Assembly: GCA_016719485.1 (NCBI GenBank)
Contig: JADJZB010000021.1
Span: 124,001 to 188,000 of the forward strand
DNA: 64,000 nucleotides
Origin: Holophagales bacterium
GTDB lineage: Bacteria > Acidobacteriota > Thermoanaerobaculia > UBA5066
Reading direction: 5' to 3'
A program made the position numbers and the translations under genes. Under the pieces are notes generated by a model. The model was not told where the DNA came from. It searched no databases and saw only the letters and a program-made list of their open reading frames with translations. Positions 26,765 through 35,657 of the stretch are shown here, piece after piece. Position 1 is the first letter of the stretch. Every line of letters begins with the position of its first letter.

Positions 26765-26872
26765 GGGTCCCCCTGCGCGGCCCCGGCGGGCGCGGGCGCC
26801 AGCGGGGGAGGATAGCGGAAAGGAGCCGCCGGCGGCTCGCCGAGGGCCGTGCCCCTCCCGGAGGCGCCGTGC

Positions 26873-27292
26873 CTAGCGCGGCGCCCAGCTCGCGAACGGC
26901 TCGAACGGCAGGTTGCGGCCGACCAGGAAGACGAAGAGGACGGCGTAGATGAGGAGACGGAGCCAGAGGGGTGGTATCGGGAGAGGCCGCTCCGGGCGGA
27001 GCGCGACGCGGAGGGCCAGGGCGAGGAAGGCCGGGATCGCGGCGACGGCCAGGACGTTCAGCCGGAGCGCGTGGGCGAGGTCGCCGTGGACGAGGGCGTG
27101 GAGAGCGCGGCCTGTGCCACAGCCGGGGCAATGAAGGCCCGTCGTCGCGTGCACGACACAGACCGGGGCGTAAGGCGCCGTCCGCGGGTCGACGAAGACG
27201 AGGACGAGGAGGACGAGAAGAAAAGCCCCGAGGGCGATGAGCGCCTGCGCGCGCCGCCCCCGGAGCCTCCGTGCGATCTCCTGCCGGAGCAC
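26873..27292 (-). CDS. DUF2752 membrane protein
   Basis: A 139-residue protein with three predicted membrane segments and the family hallmark TGLHCPGCGTGRALHALVHG followed by ALRLN. The two conserved cysteines sit at a membrane edge. Function unknown. It follows the TM2 gene on the same strand with a 1-base gap, so the two are co-transcribed. Confidence 0.88.
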   Translation of the reverse strand: MLRQEIARRLRGRRAQALIALGAFLLVLLVLVFVDPRTAPYAPVCVVHATTGLHCPGCGTGRALHALVHGDLAHALRLNVLAVAAIPAFLALALRVALRPERPLPIPPLWLRLLIYAVLFVFLVGRNLPFEPFASWAPR

Positions 27293-27293
27293 G

Positions 27294-27503
27294 CTACTTC
27301 TTCAGCAGATCGTTCCCCTGGGCGTCCTTCATTTTTCCCGTGGCGATCAGGATGATGTCGATGATTCCCCAGATCCCGAGCCCCGCGCAGGTGAGGAGCT
27401 TCAGGATCCCGAGGCCCGTGTACCCGAGGTAGAAGCGGTCGACCCCGAGTCCGCCGAGGAAGATCGACAGGAGCAGAGCGGTCATCCAGTCCTTTTTCGG
27501 CAT
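27294..27503 (-). CDS. TM2 domain protein
   Basis: A 69-residue protein with two membrane helices joined by a short turn: LLSIFLGGLGVDRFYLGYTG and LLTCAGLGIWGIIDIILIA, the DRFYLG signature of TM2 proteins. Role unknown; commonly beside DUF2752 genes. A clear AGGGAGGA lies before the ATG. Confidence 0.9.
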   Translation of the reverse strand: MPKKDWMTALLLSIFLGGLGVDRFYLGYTGLGILKLLTCAGLGIWGIIDIILIATGKMKDAQGNDLLKK

Positions 27504-27674
27504 GAGTCCTCCCTCGCTTTTTCCGGTTTGGCCGGAAGAATAGTCGAGGTTTCCGCTTTAATCGAGAAGTTGTCTCGGATCTGGAACCGAATCGCCGGGC
27601 GGGTGACCTGTGTCACGCAGGGCGTTGCGTTGCGGCATTCCCTGCGGCGCTCGCCCGTCGGGCCAGAAACGGAA

Positions 27675-27704
27675 GGCCCCGGACGCCTGAGGGCGGCCGG
27701 GGCC
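27675..27704 (-). terminator. Terminator hairpin of the GcvH-like gene
   Basis: GGCCCCGG/CCGGGGCC stem (27675-27682 and 27697-27704) with an inner CGCC/GGCG pairing. On the minus strand it is 24 bases past the stop at 27728 and is followed by TTCCGTTTC. The rest of 27504-27727 shows no gene. Confidence 0.65.
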
Positions 27705-27727
27705 GGGAAACGGGAGGGCGGGGAGGT

Positions 27728-28408
27728 TCAGGCGATCGGGGTCTGGGTGGGGGCGTTGACGAACTCGCGGGAGAAGGTGTCCCAGGAGGCGTCGTCGAGG
27801 CTGGCGGCCGAGCCCTTGCCGGGGAGTCCGCCGTCGGCCATGACGGGGACGTGGGCCATGGTGCGGGAGGGGACCATGAAGTCGGCGAGGCGGTGGAGCT
27901 CTTCGCGCAGGAAGTGGGTGGCGGCGGCGCCGATGCGCAGGGGGGCGATGGCGGCGTGGTGGTCGCGGGTCCAGATGGAGGCGACCCAGCCGGAGCCGTA
28001 GGGGTCGCGGACGACGGCGGAGGGGTCGCGCATGGCCTTGTCGTTGGCCGACATGACGGTGCCGGAGGCGGGGGAGGGGATGACGAGCTTGCGGCCCTTG
28101 ACGGTGAGGGTGAACAGGGGGCTGCCGCGCTCGATGGTGGTTCCCTGGGCGGGGACGTCGACCTTGTCGACCTGGCCGACGGCCTCGGCGAGGAAGTCGT
28201 CGATGCCGACGCGCAGGCGGCCGTCGGAGGTGATGCGCAGCCAGGTGTGGGCCGCGTCGAGGAAGACACCCTGGGGAGGCTGGGGCACCTTCATCGCCAC
28301 GATCGGCTGGAGCGCTTCGACGCTGGCGGTCCGGCGCTGGCGCGCGAGGACGAAACTGTCGACGGCGAGCGCGAGGACGATGGTGAGGATGACGAGCAGT
28401 GCGACCAT
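27728..28408 (-). CDS. Membrane-anchored glycine-cleavage H-like (lipoyl-fold) protein
   Basis: A 226-residue protein starting at ATG 28408, chosen because AGGAGG lies 8 bases upstream; a GTG at 28501 is in frame but lacks such a site. Residues 2-20 are a membrane anchor (VALLVILTIVLALAVDSFV). The middle follows the GcvH pattern: LRVGIDDFLAEAVGQVDKVD, GTTIERGSPLFTL, IPSPASGTVMSAN, then DPYGSGWVASI. The lipoyl-lysine position does not align cleanly (VKGRKLVIPSP), so lipoylation is uncertain. The C-terminal ~70 residues are not recognised. Preceded by a sigma-54 promoter. Confidence 0.78.
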   Translation of the reverse strand: MVALLVILTIVLALAVDSFVLARQRRTASVEALQPIVAMKVPQPPQGVFLDAAHTWLRITSDGRLRVGIDDFLAEAVGQVDKVDVPAQGTTIERGSPLFTLTVKGRKLVIPSPASGTVMSANDKAMRDPSAVVRDPYGSGWVASIWTRDHHAAIAPLRIGAAATHFLREELHRLADFMVPSRTMAHVPVMADGGLPGKGSAASLDDASWDTFSREFVNAPTQTPIA

Positions 28409-28467
28409 TTGGAACCTCCTGCGGGGTGCGTCCGATGTCTCTCGGCCCCGTTTCACCACGAGATATC

Positions 28468-28482
28468 GCAAGGTCGCTGCCA
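28468..28482 (-). promoter_or_regulatory. Sigma-54 (-24/-12) promoter of the GcvH-like gene
   Basis: On the minus strand TGGCAGCGACCTTGC keeps GG and GC 10 bases apart and matches TGGCAC-N5-TTGC except at one position. The start would be near 28456, about 50 bases ahead of ATG 28408. No TGTC-N9-GACA dyad was found nearby, so its activator may be a different one. Confidence 0.7.
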
Positions 28483-28910
28483 GCCACTTCTGGATTCTCA
28501 CAAGTCATTGAGAAGATACGGTTTGAAAGAGATGTCCGTGCTCATTCGCATCGAGAAGGCTGGTGAACTCCTCAACGCCCCCGAACCGTAGGGAGAGTCT
28601 GCTAAAACCCTATATCAGAATGACTTGAACTCTCGGCTAGAGGTCGGTCGCCGAAGTGTCGGGGCTGATGAGTTTCGCAACACCCGGAATGGCGAACCGA
28701 AACCTTCGGTTGCCGCCGGGTCCGTCGGGGGAACCTTTCGCCCGACGCACCGTAGAAGAAACCGGAAGCTCCTCGTGGAAGTCTGGTGAGTCCGGTGGCG
28801 CGTACCCCTCGCTCTCCTCGCCCTCGCCGCGCGCTCCCGTGACCCGGTCGGAAGCGCGGAGCTTCCTTTTCCCTTTTCTCTGGCGCCCGGTTCGTCGTGC
28901 CCGATTCCGG
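28483..28910. other. Intergenic region with lower GC
   Basis: About 430 bases without a convincing gene. The part 28490-28650 is clearly more AT-rich than its surroundings (for example AAAACCCTATATCAGAATG), fitting upstream control of the GcvH-like gene. A small perfect hairpin, AACCGAA-ACC-TTCGGTT, is at 28695-28711. Nothing else recognised. Confidence 0.5.
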
Positions 28911-29552
28911 TCAGCGCAGACCGATGAGCTTGTGGGTCTGGAGGCTGAGGCGCCAGCGGGGATGCGCGAGGCACCACGCCGCGGCGGAGGCGACGTTCGT
29001 GTCGCGCCCGGGACCGTCCATCGGCTGGAGGAAGAAGCTCGCGAAGGCGAGGGCCTCGTACCGCTCCGGCTCGGCGCCGGCCTGCGGAAAGACGAGCTTC
29101 AGCTCGTGACCGGCGGTGAGCCTGAGCTCGGCCCCTGCCTTCGGGCTGACGGTGATCCAGTCGATGCCCGGGGGCGCCTCACGCGTGCCGTTCGTCTCGA
29201 CGGCGATCTCGAAGCCCTCGCGGTGCAGAGCCGCGAGGAGAGCGACGTCGACCTGGAGAAGGGGCTCGCCCCCCGTGCAGACGACGAGGGGCCGGCCCCG
29301 ATCGGGCCTCGGGGCGGCCCAGGTGGCCGAGACCGCGGCGGCGAGCGCTGCGGCATCGGGGAAGCGTCCACCCCCGGAGCCGTCGACGCCGACGAAGTCG
29401 GTGTCGCAGAAGCGGCACGTCGCCGCATCGCGGTCCTCCTCGCGTCCCGACCAGAGGTTGCAGCCCGCGAAGCGGAGGAAAACGGCCGCCCGTCCGGTCT
29501 GCGCCCCTTCCCCCTGGAGGGTGTAGTAGACCTCCTTGACGGCGTAGCTCAA
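28911..29552 (-). CDS. queE: 7-Carboxy-7-deazaguanine synthase
   Basis: A 213-residue radical SAM enzyme of preQ0/queuosine synthesis converting carboxytetrahydropterin to 7-carboxy-7-deazaguanine. It starts LSYAVKEVYYTLQGEGAQTG and has the QueE-specific cluster motif C-x14-C-x2-C (GCNLWSGREEDRDAATCRFC) and CTGGEPLLQ. The TTG start overlaps the queC stop (TTGA), giving tight coupling. Confidence 0.95.
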   Translation of the reverse strand: MSYAVKEVYYTLQGEGAQTGRAAVFLRFAGCNLWSGREEDRDAATCRFCDTDFVGVDGSGGGRFPDAAALAAAVSATWAAPRPDRGRPLVVCTGGEPLLQVDVALLAALHREGFEIAVETNGTREAPPGIDWITVSPKAGAELRLTAGHELKLVFPQAGAEPERYEALAFASFFLQPMDGPGRDTNVASAAAWCLAHPRWRLSLQTHKLIGLR

Positions 29553-30253
29553 CGGAGGCCCGTCCGATCGAGCGCCGGATCGGGGAGTCCCGCCTCGCGG
29601 AAGCCCTTCGCCCGGAGCTGGCAGGAGTCGCAGCGCATACACGGAGCGCCGACCGGCGACGGCTCGTAGCAGCTCAGGGTGAGCCCGTAGTCGACGCCGA
29701 GGGAGACCCCGGTCCGGATGATCTCGGCTTTCGTCATCTCGATGAGCGGCGCCCGGACGCGGAAGCGCCCGGTCCCCTCGACGCCGGCGCGCGTGGCGAG
29801 GTTCGCCAGCGCCTCGAACGCGGCGACGTACTCGGGCCGGCAGTCGGGGTAGCCGCTGTAGTCGAGGGCGTTGACGCCGACGAAGAGGTCGAACGCCCCG
29901 AGGACCTCCGCCCACGCGAGTGCGAAGGAGAGGAAGACGGTGTTGCGTGCCGGGACGTAGGTGATCGGGATGCCGTGCGCCATCTCGTCCGCGGGGCGGT
30001 CTTTCGGGACGTCGAGGTCGGCGGTGAGGGCCGAGCCGCCGAAGAGGCCGAGGTCGATCGTCGCCACGACGTGCCGCTCGGCCCCGAGCGCATTCGCGAC
30101 GCGCCCGGCCGCGGCCAGCTCGAGGGCGTGCCGCTGGCCGTAGCGGAAGCTGAGTGCGTAGGGGGCGAAGCCGTCGCGCCGGGCGATGGCCAGGACGGTG
30201 GCCGAGTCGAGGCCGCCCGAGAGGAGGACGACGGCGGGGGGGCGGAGCGTCAC
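29549..30253 (-). CDS. queC: 7-Cyano-7-deazaguanine synthase
   Basis: A 234-residue ATP-dependent enzyme making preQ0 from carboxydeazaguanine and ammonia. PP-loop LLSGGLDSATVLAIA at the N-terminus, YVPARNTVFLSFAL, VNALDYSGYPDCRPEY, and the zinc-binding CYEPS...CMRCDSC at the C-terminus. Start placed at GTG 30253, just after the stop of the HD gene; the open frame upstream overlaps that gene and lacks family similarity. Confidence 0.95.
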   Translation of the reverse strand: MTLRPPAVVLLSGGLDSATVLAIARRDGFAPYALSFRYGQRHALELAAAGRVANALGAERHVVATIDLGLFGGSALTADLDVPKDRPADEMAHGIPITYVPARNTVFLSFALAWAEVLGAFDLFVGVNALDYSGYPDCRPEYVAAFEALANLATRAGVEGTGRFRVRAPLIEMTKAEIIRTGVSLGVDYGLTLSCYEPSPVGAPCMRCDSCQLRAKGFREAGLPDPALDRTGLR

Positions 30254-30260
30254 CGGCGCG

Positions 30261-31565
30261 TCATACCACGCCCGTCTGGAAGCCGGCGGCCCCCTCGGCG
30301 TCGAGCGTCGCGGCGCGAAAGCACTCCTCCAGGTGGTCTGCGACGAGGTCGACGCCGCCTGCATCGAGCTTGCCCGCTTCCACGAAACGGCGGAGGTGCC
30401 CGAGGATCTCCCCGGCGCCGAGCGCGCCCCGGTAGGGGCGGTCCTGCGCGAGCGCCTGAAAGACGTCGGCGATGGCCAGGAGGCGGGCTGGAAGCGGGAT
30501 CTCGTCGGCCCGGACCCTGAACGGGTAGCCTTTCCCGATCAGCCCCTCGTGGTGGTACCCGGCCCAGCCGGCGATCTCCCGGAGGGGTTCGACCCGGCGA
30601 AGGATCTGGAACGTCTCGAAGGCGTGACGCTCGATCGTCGCGAACTCACCCTCGTCGAGAGGGGTGGTCTTCTCGAGGACCTCGTCGGGGACCCGGAGCT
30701 TCCCGAGGTCGTGGAGAAGGCCGGCGATCCTCAGCTTCGCGCAGGTCCCCTCTCCGAGTCCGGCGAGGCGTCCGAGCAGGGCGGCGAGCCGGGCCACGGC
30801 GGTGGAGTGGGAGGCCGTGAACGGGCTCTTGCGATCCACGATGCCGGCGAAGAGCTGCGCGAGGTCCGCCAGGCTCGAGAGAGGGACGGTCCGGTGATGA
30901 GCGATGCGCATCTCGTCCCGCAGGGCGCGCTCGAGGTGATGCGGCTCGAGCGTGAGCCAGAACGCCTCGGCCGCCGAGGCCTGCAGGAAGGCGCCCACGG
31001 CCTCTTCCGCGAAGCTCGTCCCCGAGCGCGCGAAGACCCATCGACGAATCTCGTCCGCCTGGAGGAGAGGGTCGCGATCCCTGTGGCCCTGGAGAAGAGC
31101 GTCGACCCGGTCGGCGAGGAAGACGAGGTTCGCGAGGAGAGCGGTCCGCGGGCCAGGCTCAGGGGTGGCGGGAGAGTCCCACGGGGTGTGGTGCAGCCGG
31201 ACGATGGCGGCGATGCGCGACAGCGGCTCGAACCGCGCGAGGAGGTCGCCGCCCGCGTCGGCGTGGCCGTGGGCGTCCTCGAAGGAGAGATCCGCGTCGA
31301 GGAGCTTACTGTGAAGCCGCGTCGAGGAGACGCCGCAGTCGTGGAGTACGGCGGCGAGAAGAAGATCGTTCCGTTCTCCCTCCTCGAGGGAAAGGGACCG
31401 GCCGCACGCGGCGGCCATGAAGGCGACCCGCTTGCCGTGCTGGACGATCTGGGTTCCGACGAGGTCGAGGGCGTCCGAGAGTGCGAGCACGACCTCGTTC
31501 AGGTCGATCCGCTCGAGCTCCGGATCCGTGGATTCTTGGGCCGGATCTCCCGGAGTCCGTCTCAT
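30261..31565 (-). CDS. Two-part HD / HD-GYP-like phosphohydrolase
   Basis: A 434-residue protein with an N-terminal HD-like half (VLHDCGVSSTRLH, with HADAGG and LHHTPWD) and a C-terminal HD-GYP-like half (SPFTASHSTAVARLAALLG, LLHDLGKLRVPDEVLEK, ERHAFETFQIL, GYHHEGLIGKGYP). The usual HHERxDGxGYP loop is altered to HHEGLIGKGYP, but metal ligands remain. Likely cyclic-di-GMP or related nucleotide hydrolysis. It heads the queC-queE operon with a 7-base gap. Confidence 0.83.
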   Translation of the reverse strand: MRRTPGDPAQESTDPELERIDLNEVVLALSDALDLVGTQIVQHGKRVAFMAAACGRSLSLEEGERNDLLLAAVLHDCGVSSTRLHSKLLDADLSFEDAHGHADAGGDLLARFEPLSRIAAIVRLHHTPWDSPATPEPGPRTALLANLVFLADRVDALLQGHRDRDPLLQADEIRRWVFARSGTSFAEEAVGAFLQASAAEAFWLTLEPHHLERALRDEMRIAHHRTVPLSSLADLAQLFAGIVDRKSPFTASHSTAVARLAALLGRLAGLGEGTCAKLRIAGLLHDLGKLRVPDEVLEKTTPLDEGEFATIERHAFETFQILRRVEPLREIAGWAGYHHEGLIGKGYPFRVRADEIPLPARLLAIADVFQALAQDRPYRGALGAGEILGHLRRFVEAGKLDAGGVDLVADHLEECFRAATLDAEGAAGFQTGVV

Positions 31566-31760
31566 CAGCAGCACCTCCGAAGCCCTCTCGCGGCGAGGAA
31601 CCTTTCGCCTGCGCTTCGTCGACGGGATGGGAACTGTCCGATCATCGTACCCCGGTCGGGAGCGGCGGAGCGGATCGGAAAGCGGCAGACCGGACGGGCG
31701 TCCCGGGTGCAATCCCATCCGTCGATCCGTTTCGTAGGGGGAGGGAAGAACGGGGGGATC

Positions 31761-33017
31761 TTGAAGATCGCGATCGTCGGAACGGGCATTTCGGGTCTTT
31801 CGGCCGCGTCGCTCCTGCACGGAAGGCACGACGTACGGGTGTTCGAGCGGGAAGGGCGCCCGGGAGGGCACAGCCACACGGTGGATGTCGCGGACGGGGA
31901 CCGTGAGGTGCCGGTCGACACGGGCTTCCTCGTCTACAACGAGGTCACCTACCCGAACCTCGTGAAGCTCTTCGCCAGGCTCGGCGTCCCGACGAAGGCG
32001 AGCGACATGTCGTTCTCCGTCCGCTGCGAGCGATGCGACCTCGAGTGGTGCGGTACGGGCCTCTCTGGAGTCTTCGCCCAGCCTTCGAATCTCCTCCGCC
32101 CCTCGTTCCACGGGATGCTCCTCGAGATCGCGCGCTTCAACCGGGAAGCGCCCCGGCTCCTCGACGAACCGGGAGCGGAGTCGCTTACCCTCTCGGCGTA
32201 TCTCGATCGCGAGCGGTATGGAGCCGCCTTCCGGAATCACTACCTCGTTCCGATGGCTGCGTCGGTCTGGTCGTCGGGCCCCGCGGCGATGGAGACGTTC
32301 CCGGCGGCGACCCTCGTGCGGTTCTTCCTCAACCACGGCTTCCTCGGCGTGACGACCCAGTTCCAGTGGCGGACGGTCGACGGCGGGAGCCGCGAGTACG
32401 TGCAGCGCCTGACGGCCCCGTTCCGGGACCGGATCCACCTCGCAAGCCCCGTCGCGACCGTGCGGCGCGACGCTCACGGCGTCGAGCTCGTGTTCGCCGA
32501 CGGCGGTGCGCAGCGGTTCGACGGGGTCGTGATCGCCGCGCACGCCGACGAGGCCCTCGCGATGCTCGAGGAGCCGACGGCGGACGAGGCGCGGCTGCTG
32601 GGCGCCTGGCGCTATTCGACGAACGAGACGCTCCTCCACTCCGACCCGTCCTTCCTCCCACGCCGGAGCGGGGCGCGGGCGGCGTGGAACTACCACCTCG
32701 ACGACTGCGCCCGGCCCTGGGCGTCCGCCACGTTGAACTACTGGATCAACCGCCTCCAGGGGCTTCCCACGAAGACCGAGTGGATCGTCTCCCTGAACCC
32801 CACGCGGGAACCGGCAGCGGGGGCGGTGGCGCGGAGGCTCACGTACACCCACCCGATCTTCACCCGCGAGAGCGTGGCGACGCAGGCCGAGCTGCCGGCG
32901 CTGAACGGGAACCTCCGCACGTGGTTCTGCGGCGCCTACTTCGGCTACGGCTTCCACGAAGACGGCCTGGCCTCCGGCCTGGCTGTCGCCGCCTCGCTCG
33001 GGGCGGAGCCGCTGTGA
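31761..33017 (+). CDS. FAD-dependent amine oxidase-like protein
   Basis: A 418-residue flavoprotein from TTG 31761 after a GGGGGGATC tract: Rossmann motif IAIVGTGISGLSAASLL, then FEREGRPGGHSHTVDV and DTGFLVYNEVTYPNL, ending FCGAYFGYGFHEDGLASG. This subfamily heads operons with DUF1365 and CFA synthase in many bacteria, where products act on membrane unsaturated fatty acids (cyclopropane or furan fatty acids) and are often induced by singlet oxygen. The stop overlaps the DUF1365 start. Confidence 0.88.
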   Translation: MKIAIVGTGISGLSAASLLHGRHDVRVFEREGRPGGHSHTVDVADGDREVPVDTGFLVYNEVTYPNLVKLFARLGVPTKASDMSFSVRCERCDLEWCGTGLSGVFAQPSNLLRPSFHGMLLEIARFNREAPRLLDEPGAESLTLSAYLDRERYGAAFRNHYLVPMAASVWSSGPAAMETFPAATLVRFFLNHGFLGVTTQFQWRTVDGGSREYVQRLTAPFRDRIHLASPVATVRRDAHGVELVFADGGAQRFDGVVIAAHADEALAMLEEPTADEARLLGAWRYSTNETLLHSDPSFLPRRSGARAAWNYHLDDCARPWASATLNYWINRLQGLPTKTEWIVSLNPTREPAAGAVARRLTYTHPIFTRESVATQAELPALNGNLRTWFCGAYFGYGFHEDGLASGLAVAASLGAEPL

Positions 33018-33796
33018 CGCCGCCTCTCGCCTCCTGCATCTACGAGGGGACGGTGCGACACCGGCGCCTCTCCCCGAAGGCGCACGCCTTCTCCTACCCG
33101 GTCTACGAGCTCTATCTCGACCTCGACGAGCTGCCGCGGATCGAGGCGGAGGTCGGCCTCTTCCGGCACAACGGCCGAGGGTTGAACGCGCTGTATGACA
33201 GGGACTACATGGGGCCCGGGGAGCGGCCGATCAAGGAGAAGCTGCGGGAATGGCTCGCAGCGCAGGGAATCGCGCTCGGGAGGAGGCGGGTCTTTCTCCT
33301 CACGCACGTCCGCGTCCTCGGATACGCCTTCAACCCGGTGAACACCTACTACGTCTTCGGTGGCGACGGGCGGCTCGACCTCGCCGTCGCCGAGATCAAC
33401 AACACGTTCGGTGAGACCTTCGGCTACGTCCTGAACCGGCGCGGGGTAGAGAGGGGGATCTCGACGCCCCGCTTCCCGAAAGTCTTCCACATCTCCCCGT
33501 TCCTCCCCATGAAGCTGGAATACGAGTTCCACCTCTCGCTTCCCGGCGAGAGCCTCGCCGTCCACGTCGACGATTTCCAGGACGGGGAGAAGGTCTTCGA
33601 CGCCACCTTCACCGCGCGCCGCGTGCCGCTCACGACCCGGGCCCTCGCCCGCGCTCTCCTCCTCAACCCCCTGATGCCCGCCCGGGTCATCGCCTGGATC
33701 CACTGGCAGGCGTTGAAGCTCTGGTTCAAGAACGTTCCCGTCTTCACCCGTCCCGAGCCCCCGGCCGGACTGATCCACTCGAGGAGAGCCGCGTGA
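33014..33796 (+). CDS. DUF1365 family protein
   Basis: A 260-residue protein with GTVRHRRLSPKAHAFSYPVY, LTHVRVLGYAFNPVNTYYVF, EINNTFGETFGY and FHISPFLPM, all hallmark DUF1365 blocks. Function unproven; genetically tied to fatty-acid modification with the flanking FAD oxidase and CFA synthase genes. Overlaps both neighbours by 4 bases (GTGA). Confidence 0.93.
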   Translation: MTPPLASCIYEGTVRHRRLSPKAHAFSYPVYELYLDLDELPRIEAEVGLFRHNGRGLNALYDRDYMGPGERPIKEKLREWLAAQGIALGRRRVFLLTHVRVLGYAFNPVNTYYVFGGDGRLDLAVAEINNTFGETFGYVLNRRGVERGISTPRFPKVFHISPFLPMKLEYEFHLSLPGESLAVHVDDFQDGEKVFDATFTARRVPLTTRALARALLLNPLMPARVIAWIHWQALKLWFKNVPVFTRPEPPAGLIHSRRAA

Positions 33797-35082
33797 CGTC
33801 GTTCGACACCACCTCCGACACCCTCGTCCCCGAGAGCTCCGCCCCGGGAGCCCTCGACCGCATCGCGACGCGGCTCGTACTTCGCGCCCTTGAAGGGCTC
33901 GAAGGGGGGTCTGTCGTGCTGACGCTTCCCGACGGGACGACGAGGCGCTTCGGCCGCGAGGGGGCCCGTCCGATCCGTCTCGAGGCGCACTCCTGGGGTC
34001 CGCTGCGCGCGCTCGTCCTCGGAGGCGACCTCGGGGCCGCCGAGGCGTACCTCGACGGCGAGTGGTCGACGGACGACCTGCCGGGCCTCGTCCGGCTCTT
34101 CGTCGCCAACGCCACGCTTTTCGACCGCGAGACGTGGCTGACGCGCGTGGCCAGCGCCGGCAACCGCCTTTTCCACGCCCTGAACCGGAACACCCGCGCC
34201 GGGTCGCGACGGAACATCCGGGCGCACTACGACCTCGGCAACGACCTGTACCGACTCTTCCTCGACCCGTCCATGACGTACTCCTGTGCGCTCTTCGAGA
34301 CGGGACGCGAAACGCTCGAGGAGGCCCAGCGGAAGAAGCTCCGGCGGATCGCGGAGAAGGCGCGGATCCGCCCGGGGGACCACGTCCTCGAGATCGGTTG
34401 CGGCTGGGGCTCGTTCGCCTGTCTCGCCGCCCGGGAGTACGGGGCGCGTGTCACTGGTATCACCCTCTCGGCCGAGCAGGCCCTCTGGGCCCGGGAGCGG
34501 GTCGAGCGGGAGGGCCTCTCGGACCGGGTCGAGATCCGCCTCGTCGACTACCGGGACCTGCCCGCCGAGGGGAAGACGTACGATCGGGTCGTGTCGATCG
34601 AGATGCTGGAGGCGGTGGGCTACCGCTACCTCCCCGGTTACTTCGAGACGGTGGATCGCCTTCTCGCCCCGGAGGGCATCGCCGTCATCCAGTCGATCAC
34701 CGTGCCGGACGACCGTCACGAACGCCTCCTGAGGCGCCCCGACTTCATCCAGAAGCACGTCTTCCCCGGGAGCCACTGCCCGTCGGTCGGCGCGATCGCC
34801 TCGGCCGTCGCGGCGCGCTCGCGCCTTCTGATCCACCACCTCGAGGACGTTGGCGCCCACTACGCCGAGACCCTCCGCCGCTGGCGCGCGGCGTTTCTCG
34901 CGAACCTCCCGCGAGTGCGAGAGCTCGGCTACGACGAGCGCTTCGTGCGGCTCTGGGACTTCTACCTCTCCTACTGCGAGGGGGGCTTCGCCACGCGGCA
35001 CCTCGGCGACGTCCAGCTCGTCCTGACCCGTTCCGGGAACCGCGCCCTCGGGCCGGTCCCGGGCGCCACGGACCGGGCGTGA
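33793..35082 (+). CDS. Cyclopropane-fatty-acyl-phospholipid synthase family methyltransferase
   Basis: A 429-residue SAM-dependent enzyme. The N-terminal lipid-binding domain contains DLGAAEAYLDGEWSTDDL; then come ALNRNTR, NIRAHYDLGNDLYRLFLD, SAM motif VLEIGCGWGSFACLAA, VSIEMLEAVG, and KHVFPGSHCPS. It adds methylene (or methyl) to unsaturated acyl chains in membrane lipids. GTG start overlaps the upstream stop; GTG of the next gene overlaps its own stop. Confidence 0.93.
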   Translation: MTSFDTTSDTLVPESSAPGALDRIATRLVLRALEGLEGGSVVLTLPDGTTRRFGREGARPIRLEAHSWGPLRALVLGGDLGAAEAYLDGEWSTDDLPGLVRLFVANATLFDRETWLTRVASAGNRLFHALNRNTRAGSRRNIRAHYDLGNDLYRLFLDPSMTYSCALFETGRETLEEAQRKKLRRIAEKARIRPGDHVLEIGCGWGSFACLAAREYGARVTGITLSAEQALWARERVEREGLSDRVEIRLVDYRDLPAEGKTYDRVVSIEMLEAVGYRYLPGYFETVDRLLAPEGIAVIQSITVPDDRHERLLRRPDFIQKHVFPGSHCPSVGAIASAVAARSRLLIHHLEDVGAHYAETLRRWRAAFLANLPRVRELGYDERFVRLWDFYLSYCEGGFATRHLGDVQLVLTRSGNRALGPVPGATDRA

Positions 35083-35645
35083 TCGAGTTCCTGCGCCGGC
35101 GTCTCGTTCGCCCGGTCCTCGAGCAGCTGACGCAGGGCCTCTCTCCCGACGCGATCGCGTTGACGATCGCCGTCGGCCTCGCGATCGCCGTCATCCCGGT
35201 CGTCGGGACGACGACGATCCTGTGCACGACGGCCGCGATCGTCCTGCGGCTCAACCAGCCCCTCATCCAGGCGATCAACTACCTCTCGTTTCCGCTCCAG
35301 CTCGCCTTCATCGTCCCGTATCTCAGGCTGGGGAGGATCCTGTTCGGAGGCGCGGCCATCCACATGTCGGCTCAGGAGCTCGCCGTCTTCGTCACGTCGA
35401 GACCAGCGGAGGCCTTCGGGGCCCTGTGGCGGGTGACGCTCCAGGCGCTCGGGGCCTGGTTCCTCACGGCGCCTGTCATCGTGGCCGTCGTCTTCTTCGC
35501 CCTCCGGCCCGTTCTCAGGAGCGTCGCGCGGCGGCTGCGATCCGGGACCGCGGTGGGATCCGAGCCCGCTCTCGGGGCCGTTCCTGTCGCCGTCGTCGAG
35601 GAGCCGGATGAACGCCGAGGCGCTCGTCTTCCGGCTCCCGATTGA
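35079..35645 (+). CDS. DUF2062 membrane protein
   Basis: A 188-residue protein with LTQGLSPDAIALTIAVGLAI, then AIVLRLNQPLIQAINYLSFP, matching DUF2062, and about three membrane segments. Function unknown. Translationally coupled to the CFA synthase gene and 12 bases ahead of the second methyltransferase. Confidence 0.87.
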   Translation: MIEFLRRRLVRPVLEQLTQGLSPDAIALTIAVGLAIAVIPVVGTTTILCTTAAIVLRLNQPLIQAINYLSFPLQLAFIVPYLRLGRILFGGAAIHMSAQELAVFVTSRPAEAFGALWRVTLQALGAWFLTAPVIVAVVFFALRPVLRSVARRLRSGTAVGSEPALGAVPVAVVEEPDERRGARLPAPD

Positions 35646-35657
35646 GAGCTGACTTCG

